This document shows positions 1 through 11,900 of a stretch of 64,000 nucleotides of DNA, in pieces. Position numbers and translations under genes: made by a program. Below the pieces are notes generated by a model. It searched no databases. It was not told the DNA's origin and worked only from the letters and a program-made list of their open reading frames with translations. The DNA lies in the NCBI GenBank assembly GCA_934045905.1, contig OW203769.1, forward strand, positions 30,947,910-31,011,909. The letters run 5' to 3'. The first letter of the stretch is position 1, and every line of letters begins with the position of its first letter. Source of the DNA: Leuctra nigra. Lineage: Eukaryota > Arthropoda > Insecta > Plecoptera > Leuctridae.

Positions 1-100
1 CTGATATAAATAAGTTTCCATGATTGCCTGCATCATGGCTGACTGCATTTGATCTGAAACATTGCTCTCTCAATGTCTGATTGGCTTTTTCTTCCAACAG

Positions 101-196
101 CGGCCGCTTGAAGAAATTGTCGTGCCCGAAGAGACGCCGGCAGATATCGTCAAGCGCAGACTGCGCAGCCAAGCAAAGAGCTGCAACCAGGTGTAA
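101..196 (+). CDS. Terminal exon of an unidentified gene entering from the left
   Basis: A pyrimidine-rich tract ending in CAG at 100 is followed by an open frame of 31 codons, stopping at TAA 194-196. The peptide begins RPLEEIVVPEETPADIVK and ends RRLRSQAKSCNQV. Codon use is GC-rich like the other exons of the window and unlike the AT-rich flanks. Upstream exons would lie outside the window, so the reading phase is chosen only because this frame is open. I do not recognise the protein. The short basic C-terminus with one Cys does not match the Tyr/Pro-rich cluster proteins downstream. Two decayed copies follow in tandem. Confidence 0.45.
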   Translation, partial: RPLEEIVVPEETPADIVKRRLRSQAKSCNQV

Positions 197-745
197 CATG
201 CTACTAGCTTTTATTACTTTTAGTATAGTATTACGATGTTTTATACAAACAGATTTTTTTAAGAATTCAATTTAAAATATAAGGCCAGAAGAGTTTGTTT
301 CATGCAGACTACCTGTGTAAGTACTTCTCGTCAGCGGCTGCTGAAGAAATGATTGTGCCGATAATCCTGCAACCAAAAAAATTGTGGATGTGTTCCTACT
401 GGCTTACATTATTTTTATTATAGTACCTATTTCGATGTTTTATAGTACAAACAAATGTTTTTAAAAGCTCAGTTTAAAATGTAAGGGCCAGAAAGTTTGT
501 CTAATAGAGGCTCTCGTACTTATCGACAGCGGCTGCTGAAGAGACGCTGGCAGATGTCGTCAAACGCAGACTGCGCAGCCAGGCAAAGAGTTCATGCAGC
601 CGTGTAAAATTTGTGTGTGCGTACACTGGCCTCTTTTATTTTGAGTATAGTATTACGATGTTTTATATGAATCACAAACAGACTTTTTTAAAGTGCTCGA
701 TTTTAATTGTAAAGCAAAAGTAGTTGTCTTGTGCACACTCCTGTA
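101..745 (+). repeat. Tandem triplication of a terminal exon and its 3' flank
   Basis: Three units of about 210 bp start near 101, 330 and 528. Each carries the exon core (for example gagacgccggcagat or gagacgctggcagat), then an AT-rich tail containing tttattat..., tacgatgttttata and ttttttaaa-type segments, then gtaagtac-like sequence. Unit 2 has lost most of the exon. Unit 3 keeps it but has changed the stop region. Only unit 1 looks intact. Confidence 0.7.
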
Positions 746-1589
746 AGTACGTATTCTGTATTAAAGTTTGTACAATTTCTAATAACAATTATTCATTATT
801 TTTCAAATGTCTGAGGGGTATTTTTACCCCTTTCTTACTCTCCCATTCTTTAAAGAGAAGGTTCATGATCTTCAACATGACTTCTCATCTGCAAATGGGG
901 ACCAGGTTATTTTCCGCTGCTGGGACATGGACTGAGGTGTTTCATCACCAAGCTAGTGGACTGTGTTGCTTCAAAATATATTCAAACTTCGAACTTTACT
1001 TCAAAATAATGTATACCTATTGACTTTTAAAAAGCCAACGTTCCTTTTAGTCAAAGTTGTGTCTGCAAAGGGGTAAGAAGTAATATCTAGGATGTAATTA
1101 ATGGGTTACACCATACCAAGGATATTAAAATTTTATACAAATTGCAAAGACAGAAAATGAGTAGTGAATAAAAGATTTTATTAAGATCAGAATGACTAGA
1201 CTTCAGACTAATTTGACCCCGGAGCTTCAGGAATATCTCGGAAACTTCATATAAAAAATTCGTGCAAAGTTTGATGCGAAAGTTCGTGGCTAGCTTTTTC
1301 ACGTTCTCCGGCTCCGCACACGAAACTTAAATTTTTGAACAACTTCCCGCCACTCACAACCGTGATGATATCCGTACAAGTACGCCACCTATCATCGCTC
1401 GCTCGAACAACCTCTCCACCGACCGAGCCACCGCCTGGAGTTCCCGATGTCGCCGCTATCTAAGCCGCAACACGCGTGTGTGACCCACGTGTGAGAGGTC
1501 AATGATACCACGTGATGTGCCGAAATATCGCGCAGGTTGACTTCAGGTAGCCGTGACTAAGAAGAAGACGACGAGGCGGAGAAGACACC
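746..1589. other. Upstream region of gene 1, no gene seen
   Basis: AT-rich to about 1300, then distinctly GC-richer with several CACGTG or CACGTGA-type E-box motifs (around 1497 and 1511). The rise in GC just before the ATG at 1590 suggests the promoter and 5'UTR of gene 1. No convincing TATA box is seen. Confidence 0.4.
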
Positions 1590-4500
1590 ATGAAGGCCGT
1601 GGTGAGTTAGTTCGTCTTCACATTCACAGTATCTTCACCCTTGTCATCGCACGCACTTAGGGTGTGTTTCCCATGTCTTAGTATTATAATATCGACCTTA
1701 CGGAAAATCGCAATAAGGGAGGGTTATTATCAGGACTAATTTTGAAAACATGAAGTGGGCAAAACGTTGATAAGCTCTAAAATAGTAAGATACCTTGGCA
1801 ACAGATGAAAAGATGAGTCAATGGAGCAGTGATAATCCCTTTGAAATTTTGATGAACAAATGTCAAAAATAAGGTTTTCAAAACAAGCATAACAGTCCGA
1901 AAAAAAGTTGGTTAAATTTCCAACAAATCAAAGGATTCATGTTGGGCAGCAGCCAAGCAGGCGATCTGTGGATTAGATTATATTTTAAAACCGTTATTTT
2001 ACGAACATCCTGAGTTAGCTCAACTTGGAGTCCAGAATCTTTACCATTGTTGGAATCATCTCTATTATTAGTTCCAGACTCCAGGTTGAGAGAACTAAGA
2101 TGTTCATAAAATACTTGTTTTAAAAGTGAAATTAATCCACAGATTGCCTGCTGCCTACAATATAAATAGGTGTCAGTATTGTGAATCAAAATTTCAGCTG
2201 GTATAGATCGGAGAAACTGTGCGAACTGTATGGAAGCAGAGATAGCCAAAAAAAACTGAGCTCCGTGCGAAATGAATCTAATTCCTGAGAGTAGGGATGT
2301 CCACAGAAGCCGGCTCCATTGATTACGTAAATATAATAATAAAGTTGGGTAAAAACATTTAAAGTTGTTCCTTGGCTCTTTTGCTTGCCAAATTAAAACT
2401 GTAAAACATCGAATATCAGTAACACACGGAATTGAGCATTATTGTGTGGATTCAATGTCCCATCTCTTGTGGTACAAGAAAGATATTATAAATGTGAGTT
2501 TTAAAATATCTTTGGTACAAGGGTCACTTCTATACCAGAGAGATTGTAACAGAGGGCAAGCAATTCCACTTTTTTTCATCACGAAGAAAGGGGTATAAAA
2601 TCCAAATAAAATTGTTTAATTTGTATAGCTAGTCGATTTATTACAAACTTTTGTTGACACACTCACAAGTCATCAAGTTAGATTCAAAAACTCAAACATT
2701 CAAGAATACCAGATTTCCTATGTTTAATTTTGACCCTGTTTGTATGGATGTGAAGACCCTATTTAGATATTCATCCCTCCCCATATTGTCTAAAGACTGT
2801 CAAATCTTTCTAATTCGTAACGAATCACTACTTGGTTCGGCAAACGCACTACCTAGAGCGATTTCCGAGAACCTGTAATTTAAACTTTCAATATATATAT
2901 TTTTTTTTAATTTGCGTCCATTTTAACCACTCTCTTGTAGTTGACGTTGTGTCTGGCGCTGCCCGGCTTGATCGCCCTCCCTGTCGCCGACGAGAAGGTG
3001 GTCTACCACGCCGTGCCCAATGACAAGACCGGCAGCATCCTCATCTTCCCTGCAGCTCCGCACCGTATCGAGGAGACAGGGGAGTCCAAAGACAGGTCAG
3101 CATCGGGAAGAGTTGTAGCGGAATGTGTCAGCAGGTTAGATAAGTTACTGGTACACCCCTGAGCATGGGTCGAGGCGAGAGATTGCACGCTCCTTATGTT
3201 ACTTCAATCCAGGGCTGTCTTGCCTCTATGGCAGAGGTCGGCAACCTTCTTTGGTGAAGGAGCCAATTTCCCAAAAAATAATAAATTAGATGATAAACAT
3301 AGGAGTCACAGTAGAGGCGATCAAATATAATATGCCGAAAATAATAAATTGAATTACTAGTTTATTTTGATATTTTTACGAAGCCCCCAGTTGTTGCCCC
3401 GCAGGATGTTTTTTAAAGAATTTCGACAATTTAAAAGTGACTGTGGGTCTCTAAAATTAACAAATTGAGTCAAATAACCTTTCCAATTTTCCAATTGTTG
3501 CCCCGCAGGGCGTTGTTTAGAATTACAACAATTTAAAAGTGATTCTGGAACTCTATGAACAAATTGAATCAAATAACCTTCCAATTGTCGCCCCGCAGGG
3601 CGTTTTTTTTCCGAATTTTCACATTTTCCTATTCCAGATCTTCATTTAAATTATAAATAGCCATTCAACCACCAAGGAGCCGCAGGTTGCCGACCCCTGC
3701 TCTATGGTATAATGTCAAAGACACCATAAATACATCAAAATTGTGGATTGAACTGTGATTATTTCTTGATGGTATTATAATTCTGCACCTCTTAGGTAGA
3801 ACCTCAGGTAACCTCAGTATTTTCTCGTTATTGCTTTGCACTCTTTTGGAATGATGTATGGGGAATGATTAGGCTATTAATTGCCATTTGGCACACAATG
3901 ACTCGTGTCACCATTACAAATAATATGATCAGATGAACGCCTGTTTTTGAATTTACATTCTATTTCAAAGCATGGGCGTACACAGGGGGGGGGGGGGGCA
4001 AAGGGGGGCTTCCCCTGGATGTCGGGAAGTATTATAATTTTTCTGGGGTATTACGTATAGTTTCATTTAGTAACCAAAAAAATCAAAAAAGTTGAGTTCA
4101 AAGTAACAACAATTTAAAAAGTGTCCCTCGGGGTAAGTTTGGACATGTCTCCCACCATCCCAAAGTGCCAAATTTAAAAGGTATTTAATATTTTGACAAA
4201 ATACACCTCATTACGTCTCAAAATTGATTTCACTATGTCCAAAAACAAAAAACGGCCTGCGTGGAGGGTTGAGGGTTCACTCCCCTTAACCCGTAGAGTG
4301 TAGCATTTAAAATACTGTAGATAGATAGTGTAGAGATAAAATAATTGTTATGGCGTTCAAATGCAGTTGGGTTTGTAAAAGCCCTATCACACTGAGTTGC
4401 AACCCGTGTATGGAACCGGCGGTTGGAAAATATGGTTGGCCGCGCATGTGCAGAGACTGAATTTGGTCAACCCACGGGTTGGTTTGAAAAATAGAGAAGT

Positions 4501-5462
4501 CTCAATTTTTCCGGTTCCAACAATTTGTTGTGGTACCACGTGACGTGAACTGACCAATACGATGCTATAAATAATAGCTATAAATCATATTTATCAGATG
4601 AATATTTAACTTGAACATGTGTATGGATAAATATTGCGTATTATTATTAACTTGTACTTACTTAAATATCTTTCTTTCACAAGTAATCACTCAAAATATG
4701 AGATTTGGATTGCCGCTGTCAGATTTGTTATTCCTATACTTTTATTTTAGTTACTATGGCAACGTTTTCCGGAACCGGAAACGGTGCTTTCTGCGCAACT
4801 CATGAGTGTCAATTGTGAACCAACCAACATCAAACCAAACAGTTGCGTGTGATAGGCGGTTGCCTCTTTTTGCAACCAAAGTTTCCATACGCGGGTTCCA
4901 ACCGTGGGTTGCAACTCAGTGTGATACCCACTTAATTCAACTACGGAGCAATTTGTAACACTCTGAACCAGTGGCAGTAGCTTAGAAAAGTCCTAAAGAG
5001 CTTCTAGAAAAATTGTAAAAATTGTGTATGTTAGAAAATTGTTTTGCAACGATAATGTGGATCTCCTCTGCTTGCAGTGTCGGCTTCCGAGTATCCCCGA
5101 AGAAACCCGAAGACAAGTCGAAGTCGATGTCTCGCGGGCCCTGGGGTTTCCTGGGGGCCTGGGGCTGGGGCAACCAAGAGACCCAGCACAATCACTTCCA
5201 CGCGCCCAGCGAGGGGCCCTACGGCCTGCACCCCTACCCCAGCTCCTTCACGGGCCCCTATCCAGCGGAGCCCTATCCGGGGCAATATAACCCTCACAGG
5301 CCCAGCAACTTCCCCTTGTCGGGCAAACGACACCCCACTTACAACTACCCCTACAGTTATAACCAGTTCCCGCGCGACCCCTATGGCTACTGGGCGTTTG
5401 GGGATAAATACTACGCCTTCAGCAGTCGCCCTATGGAGTGGGGTTATGAAGGGCCTGCATAG
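1590..5462 (+). CDS. Gene 1: secreted Tyr/Pro/Gly-rich structural-type protein (183 aa, 3 exons)
   Basis: Exons 1590-1601 (MKAV, donor gtgagt), 2941-3095 (acceptor ctcttgtag, donor gtcagc) and 5078-5462 (acceptor cttgcag, stop TAG). Intron phases are 0 and 2, as in genes 3 and 4. Residues 1-20 form a signal peptide (MKAVLTLCLALPGLIALPVA) that is split by intron 1. Residues 21-56 are mixed and contain GSILIFPAAP. From about 57 the chain is basic (VSPKKPEDKSKS), then GPWGFLGAWGWGN, then rich in PYP, YNYP and PYGYW motifs. The mature part has no cysteine. Inferred role: extracellular structural or matrix protein. The exact tissue is unknown. It is the most diverged member of the cluster: the DWLxxYF helix is replaced by the Trp/Gly stretch. 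An AATATA polyadenylation variant lies at 5657. Introns are loaded with MITEs. Confidence 0.85.
1944..2154. mobile_element. Hairpin MITE in intron 1 of gene 1
   Basis: Two arms of about 95 bp are imperfect inverted copies. The left arm carries gcaggcgatctgtggatta and the right arm ends in taatccacagattgcctgc. Interior motifs such as acgaacatc...gagt pair with the other arm. No coding capacity; the open frame on the minus strand here is an accident of the fold. Confidence 0.65.
3232..3699. mobile_element. hAT-type MITE with perfect 8-bp target duplication (intron 2 of gene 1)
   Basis: Terminal inverted repeats are CAGAGGTCGGCAACCT at the left and AGGTTGCCGACCCCTG at the right. The flanks ctctatgg (3224-3231) and ctctatgg (3700-3707) are an exact 8-bp duplication, the hAT signature. 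Inside, a unit of about 105 bp containing gttgccccgcagg and aatttaaaagtga repeats about 2.5 times. No transposase frame. Confidence 0.9.
3783..3945. repeat. Partial copy of the GTACCTCAGAGGTA MITE family
   Basis: Contains ttctgcacctcttaggtag and the family core in reverse sense (acaatgactcgtgtcaccattacaaataatatgat). The end is degraded. Full copies are at 28486, 40721, 49767, 53296, 57008 and 62789. Confidence 0.55.
3968..4310. repeat. Poly-G-headed dispersed repeat, copy 1
   Basis: Starts catgggcgtacac, then a G14 tract, then gcttcccctggatgtc. It ends in aaaaaacggcctgcgtgg. A related copy at 16897-17215 has the same order of blocks (catgggcg, G-tract, cccctggatgtc, gtaagttt/gggtaag, aaaaaagccctgc). 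Non-coding; possibly the decayed tail of a retroelement. Confidence 0.6.
4381..4929. mobile_element. MITE with TIR of about 27 bp (intron 2 of gene 1)
   Basis: The left end is gccctatcacactgagttgc and the right end is gcaactcagtgtgataccc, inverted copies with few mismatches, continuing into aacccgtg/cgtgggtt. About 549 bp, AT-rich interior, no transposase frame. The target duplication is not clear. Confidence 0.8.
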
Positions 5463-5890
5463 GGCCCACATGTGACGTGTTTCAACAGAATTTAAATGTT
5501 TGAAGCTACTCGATTTGTGACATTAATTTAAGTTTATTAAGTTAATTTTAATAGTGTAGTAATATTTTAACTATTGAATAATTTAAACTATGTATCGTTA
5601 GTGTGGTGTAACCTAAGGTACTATAGATACTTATTCTATTTTATACATCATTTCTGAATATAAATTAATTTGAATAATGAAGAAATACTTGTTATTTTTA
5701 CCCATGAATCTCCTTGTCTGACTTATATATTTATAATTTAAATTTAAACTAGTTTCATTGAAATTTGAGTTGAAGCTATTTGACACGCCGAATATTAATT
5801 ATCTGAGAGAGTAATCCAAATGGAAATGCACGTGTTAAAATCGTCAGAATAGAACGAAAGTTGATTGTTTGATTGGTGTTGCTGCATTAC
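5463..5890. other. 3'UTR and downstream flank of gene 1
   Basis: AT-rich, no open frame. An AATATA variant poly(A) signal lies at 5657-5662, followed by several AATAAT-like stretches. Confidence 0.4.
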
Positions 5891-6010
5891 CTGGGGCCAA
5901 TTCAAAAAAAATTTAATCTAATTCGTAATATCTTTTGCATTATCTTTCATTCAACGTGGTTAATTTAGTATTAAATCAAAAGATATTAGCAGATGATTTG
6001 TGAATCCTGC
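5891..6010. repeat. Small foldback MITE, degraded
   Basis: The left end ggggccaattcaaaaaaa and the right end tttgtgaatcctgcgcc are imperfect inverted repeats, with taatatcttttg pairing with caaaagatatta inside. The ends resemble the GGGGCTGGATTCAC family at 27100-27357. Confidence 0.45.
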
Positions 6011-6443
6011 GCCTGGAGGGAATCAATTACTCGGTAAATCTATACAATTAAAGGGAACACAGGAATTGAACGCAACAAAGTCCATGTTTGGAGAAAATGA
6101 GATGAGACTTCCAGAATACTCTTTCGGTTTGTATGAAATGATACAACTCCAAAACATGGGCTGTCATGCAAGCATAGGACTTCACTTTCTGCCACGACCC
6201 TGTACGCATGCGTGGGTCTTTGGAAGCCCTTAGAGCTATTATTTTACAAACTCATTTTTTTTAATTAAAAATTCTTGATTCTTTCCGAGATCCAACTTTT
6301 TTCCTTGTTCAAAATGTTGTGTGTTGTTCATCTAAAGTGGCCAATAAGCGAGGTAAGTAAGTGGCGTGCCGACCAATCTAAATTTGCCCCCTCGCACCCC
6401 AGTCCCTCTGGCCCATCGGCAGCAACTCAGGACAGAGTTGAAT

Positions 6444-6538
6444 GGTCACCCATCCAGTACTGGCCGCACTCAATTCAATGTTGCTTCCCCTCGGTGATCT
6501 GACGAGAACCGTGGTATCCAATACACCAGCAGTTGGCC
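6444..6538 (-). pseudogene. 5S rRNA-derived fragment (pseudogene or 5S-type SINE head)
   Basis: On the minus strand the segment reads ggccaactgctgg, then cacggttctcgtcagatcac, gaagcaacattga, gcggccagtact and ggatgggtgacc. These match, in order, the conserved parts of arthropod 5S rRNA, including the internal A box/intermediate element region and most of box C. It stops before the 3' end (no GGGAACACCGCGTG helix) and has several substitutions, so it is not a functional 5S gene. The following minus-strand sequence (attcaactctgtcc...) may be the body of a 5S-derived SINE. Confidence 0.75.
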
Positions 6539-6970
6539 CTAATGAAATTATACAATTTTTACTCCATTCAAATGTAAAATGAGGTTCTCACAAACTCCGG
6601 ATCACAGAGATCTCGAATGAAACCTGGTATTTGATGTTATCAGGCGCGCAGGCCGATGACACCGCCTATGACGTCAGAGGGTTAGGAATGTCGACATTCT
6701 GCGTGAATTCTGCGTGAATATCAAGTGCTCCAGAACAATGGAATCCTCAATCACGTAGGAGATGAAATGGCGAGATCTCTAGAGAGATTATTTCAAGGAA
6801 ATGTCTAAATTCTTAAGCAGATCGTCAGATTGTTGAATCATCCTTCTCAGGAGAATATCAAGTTCATGTAACAATTTTCTCAGGTGATTCGTCGAAAAAT
6901 TATTTTTACTTGGAATCTGAGTTTACATTTTTTTAGTATTAAAATGTAGCTGATATCTACGTACCATTCA

Positions 6971-7060
6971 TCTGTACCTCAGAGGTAGAAAGCCTGATCA
7001 AATGGAATATACATCAGTAGGCTCCATTTTATTGTACGTATCCCAAAGATCACCTAGAAA
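6971..7060. repeat. Partial copy of the GTACCTCAGAGGTA MITE family
   Basis: Begins tctgtacctcagaggtagaa and is recognisable for about 60 bp; the rest is missing or decayed. Confidence 0.55.
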
Positions 7061-7313
7061 AGCTTTTCTCCCATGAGTGGGCTTTACACATCGCAATTAC
7101 TGTCTCGAACTATTTTGAACGCTGTGCCCTGTTTTTGTGTTCATTCTATTCTTGATAATTCTCGTTTATTGTACCTGCTTTACCATTATGTATCTTTGAC
7201 TCTGCTACTAATTTGATATCGTAACTCTTCAGCTAAAGAGGGGAAGCTTTACTGCCGTACCCGACACTGGCCACCTGTTATTACAGGAAAATAACAATGA
7301 ATAATGATAAAAA

Positions 7314-8010
7314 CTAGGAAACGCTCGGTGTAACGCGTTGATAAGCGAGCACCAGTATGTGCAGAACATCTATCCATATCTTACCTAAATTCTATAAATA
7401 ATCCCTGATTAATTACTTGCAGAACACAGAAGAGTTCAGATTTTCTTCAGAAACTGAAAAGATTGCCATAAAACAATCCATTCAATGTCTAAAGGTGGAT
7501 TCACACGGCCGTTCCAAACTTCGAGTTTGAAACTCAAGTTTGACAAAGTTCCGAATCGCCGTTCCAAAAACTCCCGTGTGAACTATAAAAGTTTGAAACT
7601 CAATCCTCACAGTTCGAATCTTTTCATAGTTCACACGAAGATTTTTGGAACGGTGATTCGGAACTTCGGCAAACTTGAGTTTCAAACTCGAAGTTTGGAA
7701 CGGCCGTGTGAATCCACCTTAAGACGATATGTCAATGTTGAAAACAAATGTCACTGTCTCCATGGATGAACTTTTTACTAGAGAAATTTGCAGTGATAGG
7801 TATTTTTATTTTATTTAAACTTTCGTAAAACATTTCGTTAATATGGAAGTGTTTATGCTAAACAACATACATCCAATTTCCGATAAAACCAATGGACCGA
7901 TCTTGCTGAAAATCTTTATGACCACAACCAGAATAGTAAATAAGTTTTGTGAATTAATAACTGGCCTGATCCGTTACTTCGTTTGGCAGGAGACGTTTTA
8001 GCGTGGTTCA
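7314..8010 (+). mobile_element. CTAGGAAACGC-family element, interrupted by another MITE
   Basis: The left end ctaggaaacgctcggtgtaa is followed by cgcgttgataagcgagcacc. The distal part (7857-8000: aacaacatacatccaatttcc, gttttgtgaattaat, acttcgtttggcagg) matches the copies at 60782-61060 and, reversed, 30290-30738. A 227-bp Harbinger-like MITE (7493-7719) sits inside. No long frame. Confidence 0.55.
7493..7719. mobile_element. Foldback MITE with TAA target duplication (PIF/Harbinger-like)
   Basis: Nearly the whole element is an inverted repeat. The left end is AGGTGGATTCACACGGCC and the right end GGCCGTGTGAATCCACCT, with arms of about 90 bp. It is flanked by taa at 7490-7492 and 7720-7722. Open frames on both strands are by-products of the palindrome. 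Confidence 0.85.
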
Positions 8011-8552
8011 GAGAATAAAGATGATGGAATTACCAAGTTGTTTTACTCCGTGGCTGAATTCGGCAATTCTGATGGGAACCAGTTTTACGACCCGGCCTTT
8101 TTCAGGTTTAATTACAACTTGAAGTGATATTGGTGCTGTAACAATGGACCAACAGGTGGGCACAACTTAATCACATGTCACATCCACGCCCTGGCACTGT
8201 AATATATGAGTCTCGAGAGAATGAAGAATACACACAAAAAGCATCCATTTCTTGATGATTTAGTTTGCCATGAGTCGACTTTAAGTCAGGGTAAGATGAC
8301 TCCATGAGCATATTTTGAGTTTTAAACATTTGCATCCTACTTAACTGATTTTACGCCACGTGAAAGATGAAAATTTTGATTGTTTAATAAAAATTATTTT
8401 AATAATAATGAAAGTGTAATGCTTTTTAAAGTTATTATTTGAAATGGCTAACCTGATAATATCTGACAAAACCTGACAAATATAATTCACAAAATGCCAA
8501 TCAAAACATTTATATTATAATTCTATTCGATTCTTTTCAATCCTATTCGAAT

Positions 8553-8800
8553 GGAGCCACTACTGGCAGGAAACTTTTTAGAGGTGTTTTTTTTATTTTG
8601 AAGTTCGTGTTTCCATAGATAGAGCAGTGAAAAATGAGAAATAATTGAAATTGAAATTTAGTTACAAGTTAACCTTTTCAGCTATAACAAACAGCTAAAA
8701 CAAATTTAATATAGGTCATTAATTTATATAAATATCCCTGTGATATCCACCCTGATTCCCCCATGTCTAGTACCAAAGAATCCACCAGAGGTCAGTCGTG
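8553..8800. repeat. Dispersed repeat, inverted partner of 42420-42655
   Basis: The blocks ggagccactactggca, cgtgtttccata, tagtaccaaagaatccacca reappear in reverse order and complement at 42420-42655. About 240 bp, AT-rich, non-coding. Confidence 0.6.
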
Positions 8801-8931
8801 TTCCTTATTTTCTCGAATAGACGATTCCATAAAGTATCTGAGAGGCTCTGGTTTCTAAGAAAATTTAACTTGCAGTTTTATTTCCACGTACCTATAATAG
8901 TGCGTATAGTACAGGAGCAAATGTAATTCCG

Positions 8932-11900
8932 CTCGATTGGAGTGCCGAAATTGATTTTTTCATAATTATCGATTATTTACATCATTCTTAATATTACCTG
9001 ACGTGCCTTCAATTTTTTTGGTGGCCATCTTGGAAAATATGGCGGAAAACGTAAATTTTACAAATTATTTAATTGTTGGTAGAGGAAAGGTTGAAAAATT
9101 ATGAAATAATTCACTAAATCTAAATCAAATGTGGAGACTTAAAAAAAAAAACGTGAACGACATTTTATTTTTTCATTGTTGGAATTGACCAATCACGTTT
9201 CTGTGTTTTTTTGCTCTCAATTTATTACGAAACGCGTGGACTTAGACTAAAATATGTGGAATTAAAAATTGTAGGCAATTTCATTGATAACAATATGCAT
9301 TTTACAAAATTTTCCTGCGACCAACAGTTTTCAGTTTAGAGCAATTATTGTGCGACCTTCCGAGTTAAGTCATCACCTCAGTAGATGCCATGGCCCCATA
9401 CACGGTCAATAGTCCAGAGTCTAAGCTGCAAAAAGAGGCCTAACCCGCACCTCTGTAACGTATCAAAAGTTCTCCGAAATTAGATTAGGGTGGGTGGGCC
9501 AAAATGCCAAATTTGTCAAAAAGTCATTGTTGTCATTATCAAATAATCAAATCATATCAACCTAGTCGAGTAGCATATCAAATGAAAGCTTATCTTTAGA
9601 ACAATTATTAAAAATATATATCACCATTGTAAAGTTGATACAGAGGTCAAAAGGGGTCAAAAAGTAGTCAAAATCACATTTTTTAAGTATTCCAGGAAAA
9701 TGCGGTATCTTCGTCCCTAATAAAGATCATAACAAACTTTTTTATATTAATCGATCCGATATAAATCTGATTATAACATATTAAAAGTTATCCAAAATTT
9801 TTCTTTGAACATGAATGGGCTAATGAATCTGTCATATAGTTTATAAGGGCAATTTTTATTTTGAGTGCAAAATCTAAGATTATACCAATTTCCTAGCCAC
9901 TATAGGTACTTAAAACTAAAGGTTTTTTGGTGTGAAACGATACAGAACAATGCTGTCTAAAACATATCAAAAGTTCTCCAACTTTTGATTAGAGTGGTTG
10001 GGCCAAATTTCAAAATTTTGATAAAACTCATTGTTGTCATTTTCAAATTATATCAACCTAGTCGAGTAGCATATCAAATGAGAGCTTATGATTAGTACAA
10101 CAAATTAAAATAAATATGACCATTAAAAAGGTCATACAAAGGTCATGAGAGGCCAAAACATGGTAAAATTTCCCATTTTTAAGCGTCCAAGAACAATTGA
10201 CATTATGTCATCGTTAATAAAAGCAATATTTTGTATGTTTTACATTGATTTCTTATTATGATAATGATGTCCTTTGATTTGTGTTTTATATTACCAATTT
10301 TTGTAACTTTATTGTAATTGTAATAAACCATACGAAATAATAATAATAATAATAAAAGTAAATAATATACTATTTGACACCAATTAACCCAAAATTAAAT
10401 AGTTTATAACATATAATAAATTCGCCAAAATTCTAATTCCGTCGATGAGCCAATTAATTTTTTATTCAATTTCAAAATTGTGACATTTGTAGTGAAGAAA
10501 AATCTAGCGAATAGTAGCCTATAAAATGACGGATAATCGTCATTTTATGTATCAACTTGACAATGGTGATACATATTTTTAATATTGTTCTAAAGATAAG
10601 CTTCATTTGATATGCTACTCAACTAGGTTGATATGATTTGATTATTGGATAATGACAACAATAAATGACTATATAAATGTCTATTAATCACTATAAATGT
10701 CACAATTTTGAAATTGAATAAAAAATTAATTGGCACATCCACGGATATAGAATTTTGGCGAATTTTTTATATGTTATAAACTATTTAATTTTGGGTTAAT
10801 TGGTGTCAAATAGTATATTATTTACTTTTATTAACGATGACATAATGTCAATTGTTCTTGGACGCTTGAAATGGGAAATTTTACCATGTTTTGGCCTCTC
10901 ATGACCTTTGTACGACCTTTTTAATGGTCACATTTATTTTAATTTGTTGTACTAATCATAAGCTTTCATTTGATATGCTACTCGACTAGGTTGATATAAT
11001 TTGATAATTTGAAAATGACAACAATGAGTTTTATCAAAATTTTGAAATTTGGCCCAACCACCCAAATCAAAATTTGGAGAACTTTTGATATGTTTTAGAC
11101 AGCATTGTTCTGTATCGTTTCACACCAAAAAACCTTTAGTTTTAAGTACCTAGTGGCTAGGAAATTGGTATAATCTTAGATTTTGCACTCAAAATAAAAA
11201 TTGCCCTTATAAACTATATGACAGATTCATTAGCCCATTCATGTTCAAAGAACAATTTTGGATAACTTTTAATATGTAATAATCAGATTCATATCGGATC
11301 GATTAATATAAAAAAGTTTGTTATGATCTTTATTAGGGACGAAGATACCGCATTTTCCTGGAATACTTAAAAAATGTGATTTTGACTACTTTTTGACCCC
11401 TTTTGACCTCTGTATCAACTATACAATGGTGATATATATTTTTAATAATTGTTCTAAAGATAAGCTTTCATTTGATATGCTACTCGACTAGGTTGATATG
11501 ATTTGATTATTTGATAATGACAACAATGACTTTTTGACAAATTTGGCATTTTGGCCCACCCACCCTAATCTAATTTCGGAGAACTTTTGATACGTTACAG
11601 AGGTGCGGGTTAGGCCTCTTTTTGCAGCTTAGACTCTGGACTATTGACCGTGTATGGGGCCATGGCATCTACTGAGGTGATGACTTAACTCGGAAGGTCG
11701 CACAATAATTGCTCTAAACTGAAAACTGTTGGTCGCAGGAAAATTTTGTAAAATGCATATTGTTATCAATGAAATTGCCTACAATTTTTAATTCCACATA
11801 TTTTAGTCTAAGTCCACGCGTTTCGTAATAAATTGAGAGCAAAAAAACACAGAAACGTGATTGGTCAATTCCAACAATGAAAAAATAAAATGTCGTTCAC

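Noticed and set aside
7482..7769. Open frames on both strands ending in the same residues
   Set aside because: Product of the nearly perfect palindrome of the Harbinger-like MITE, not genes.
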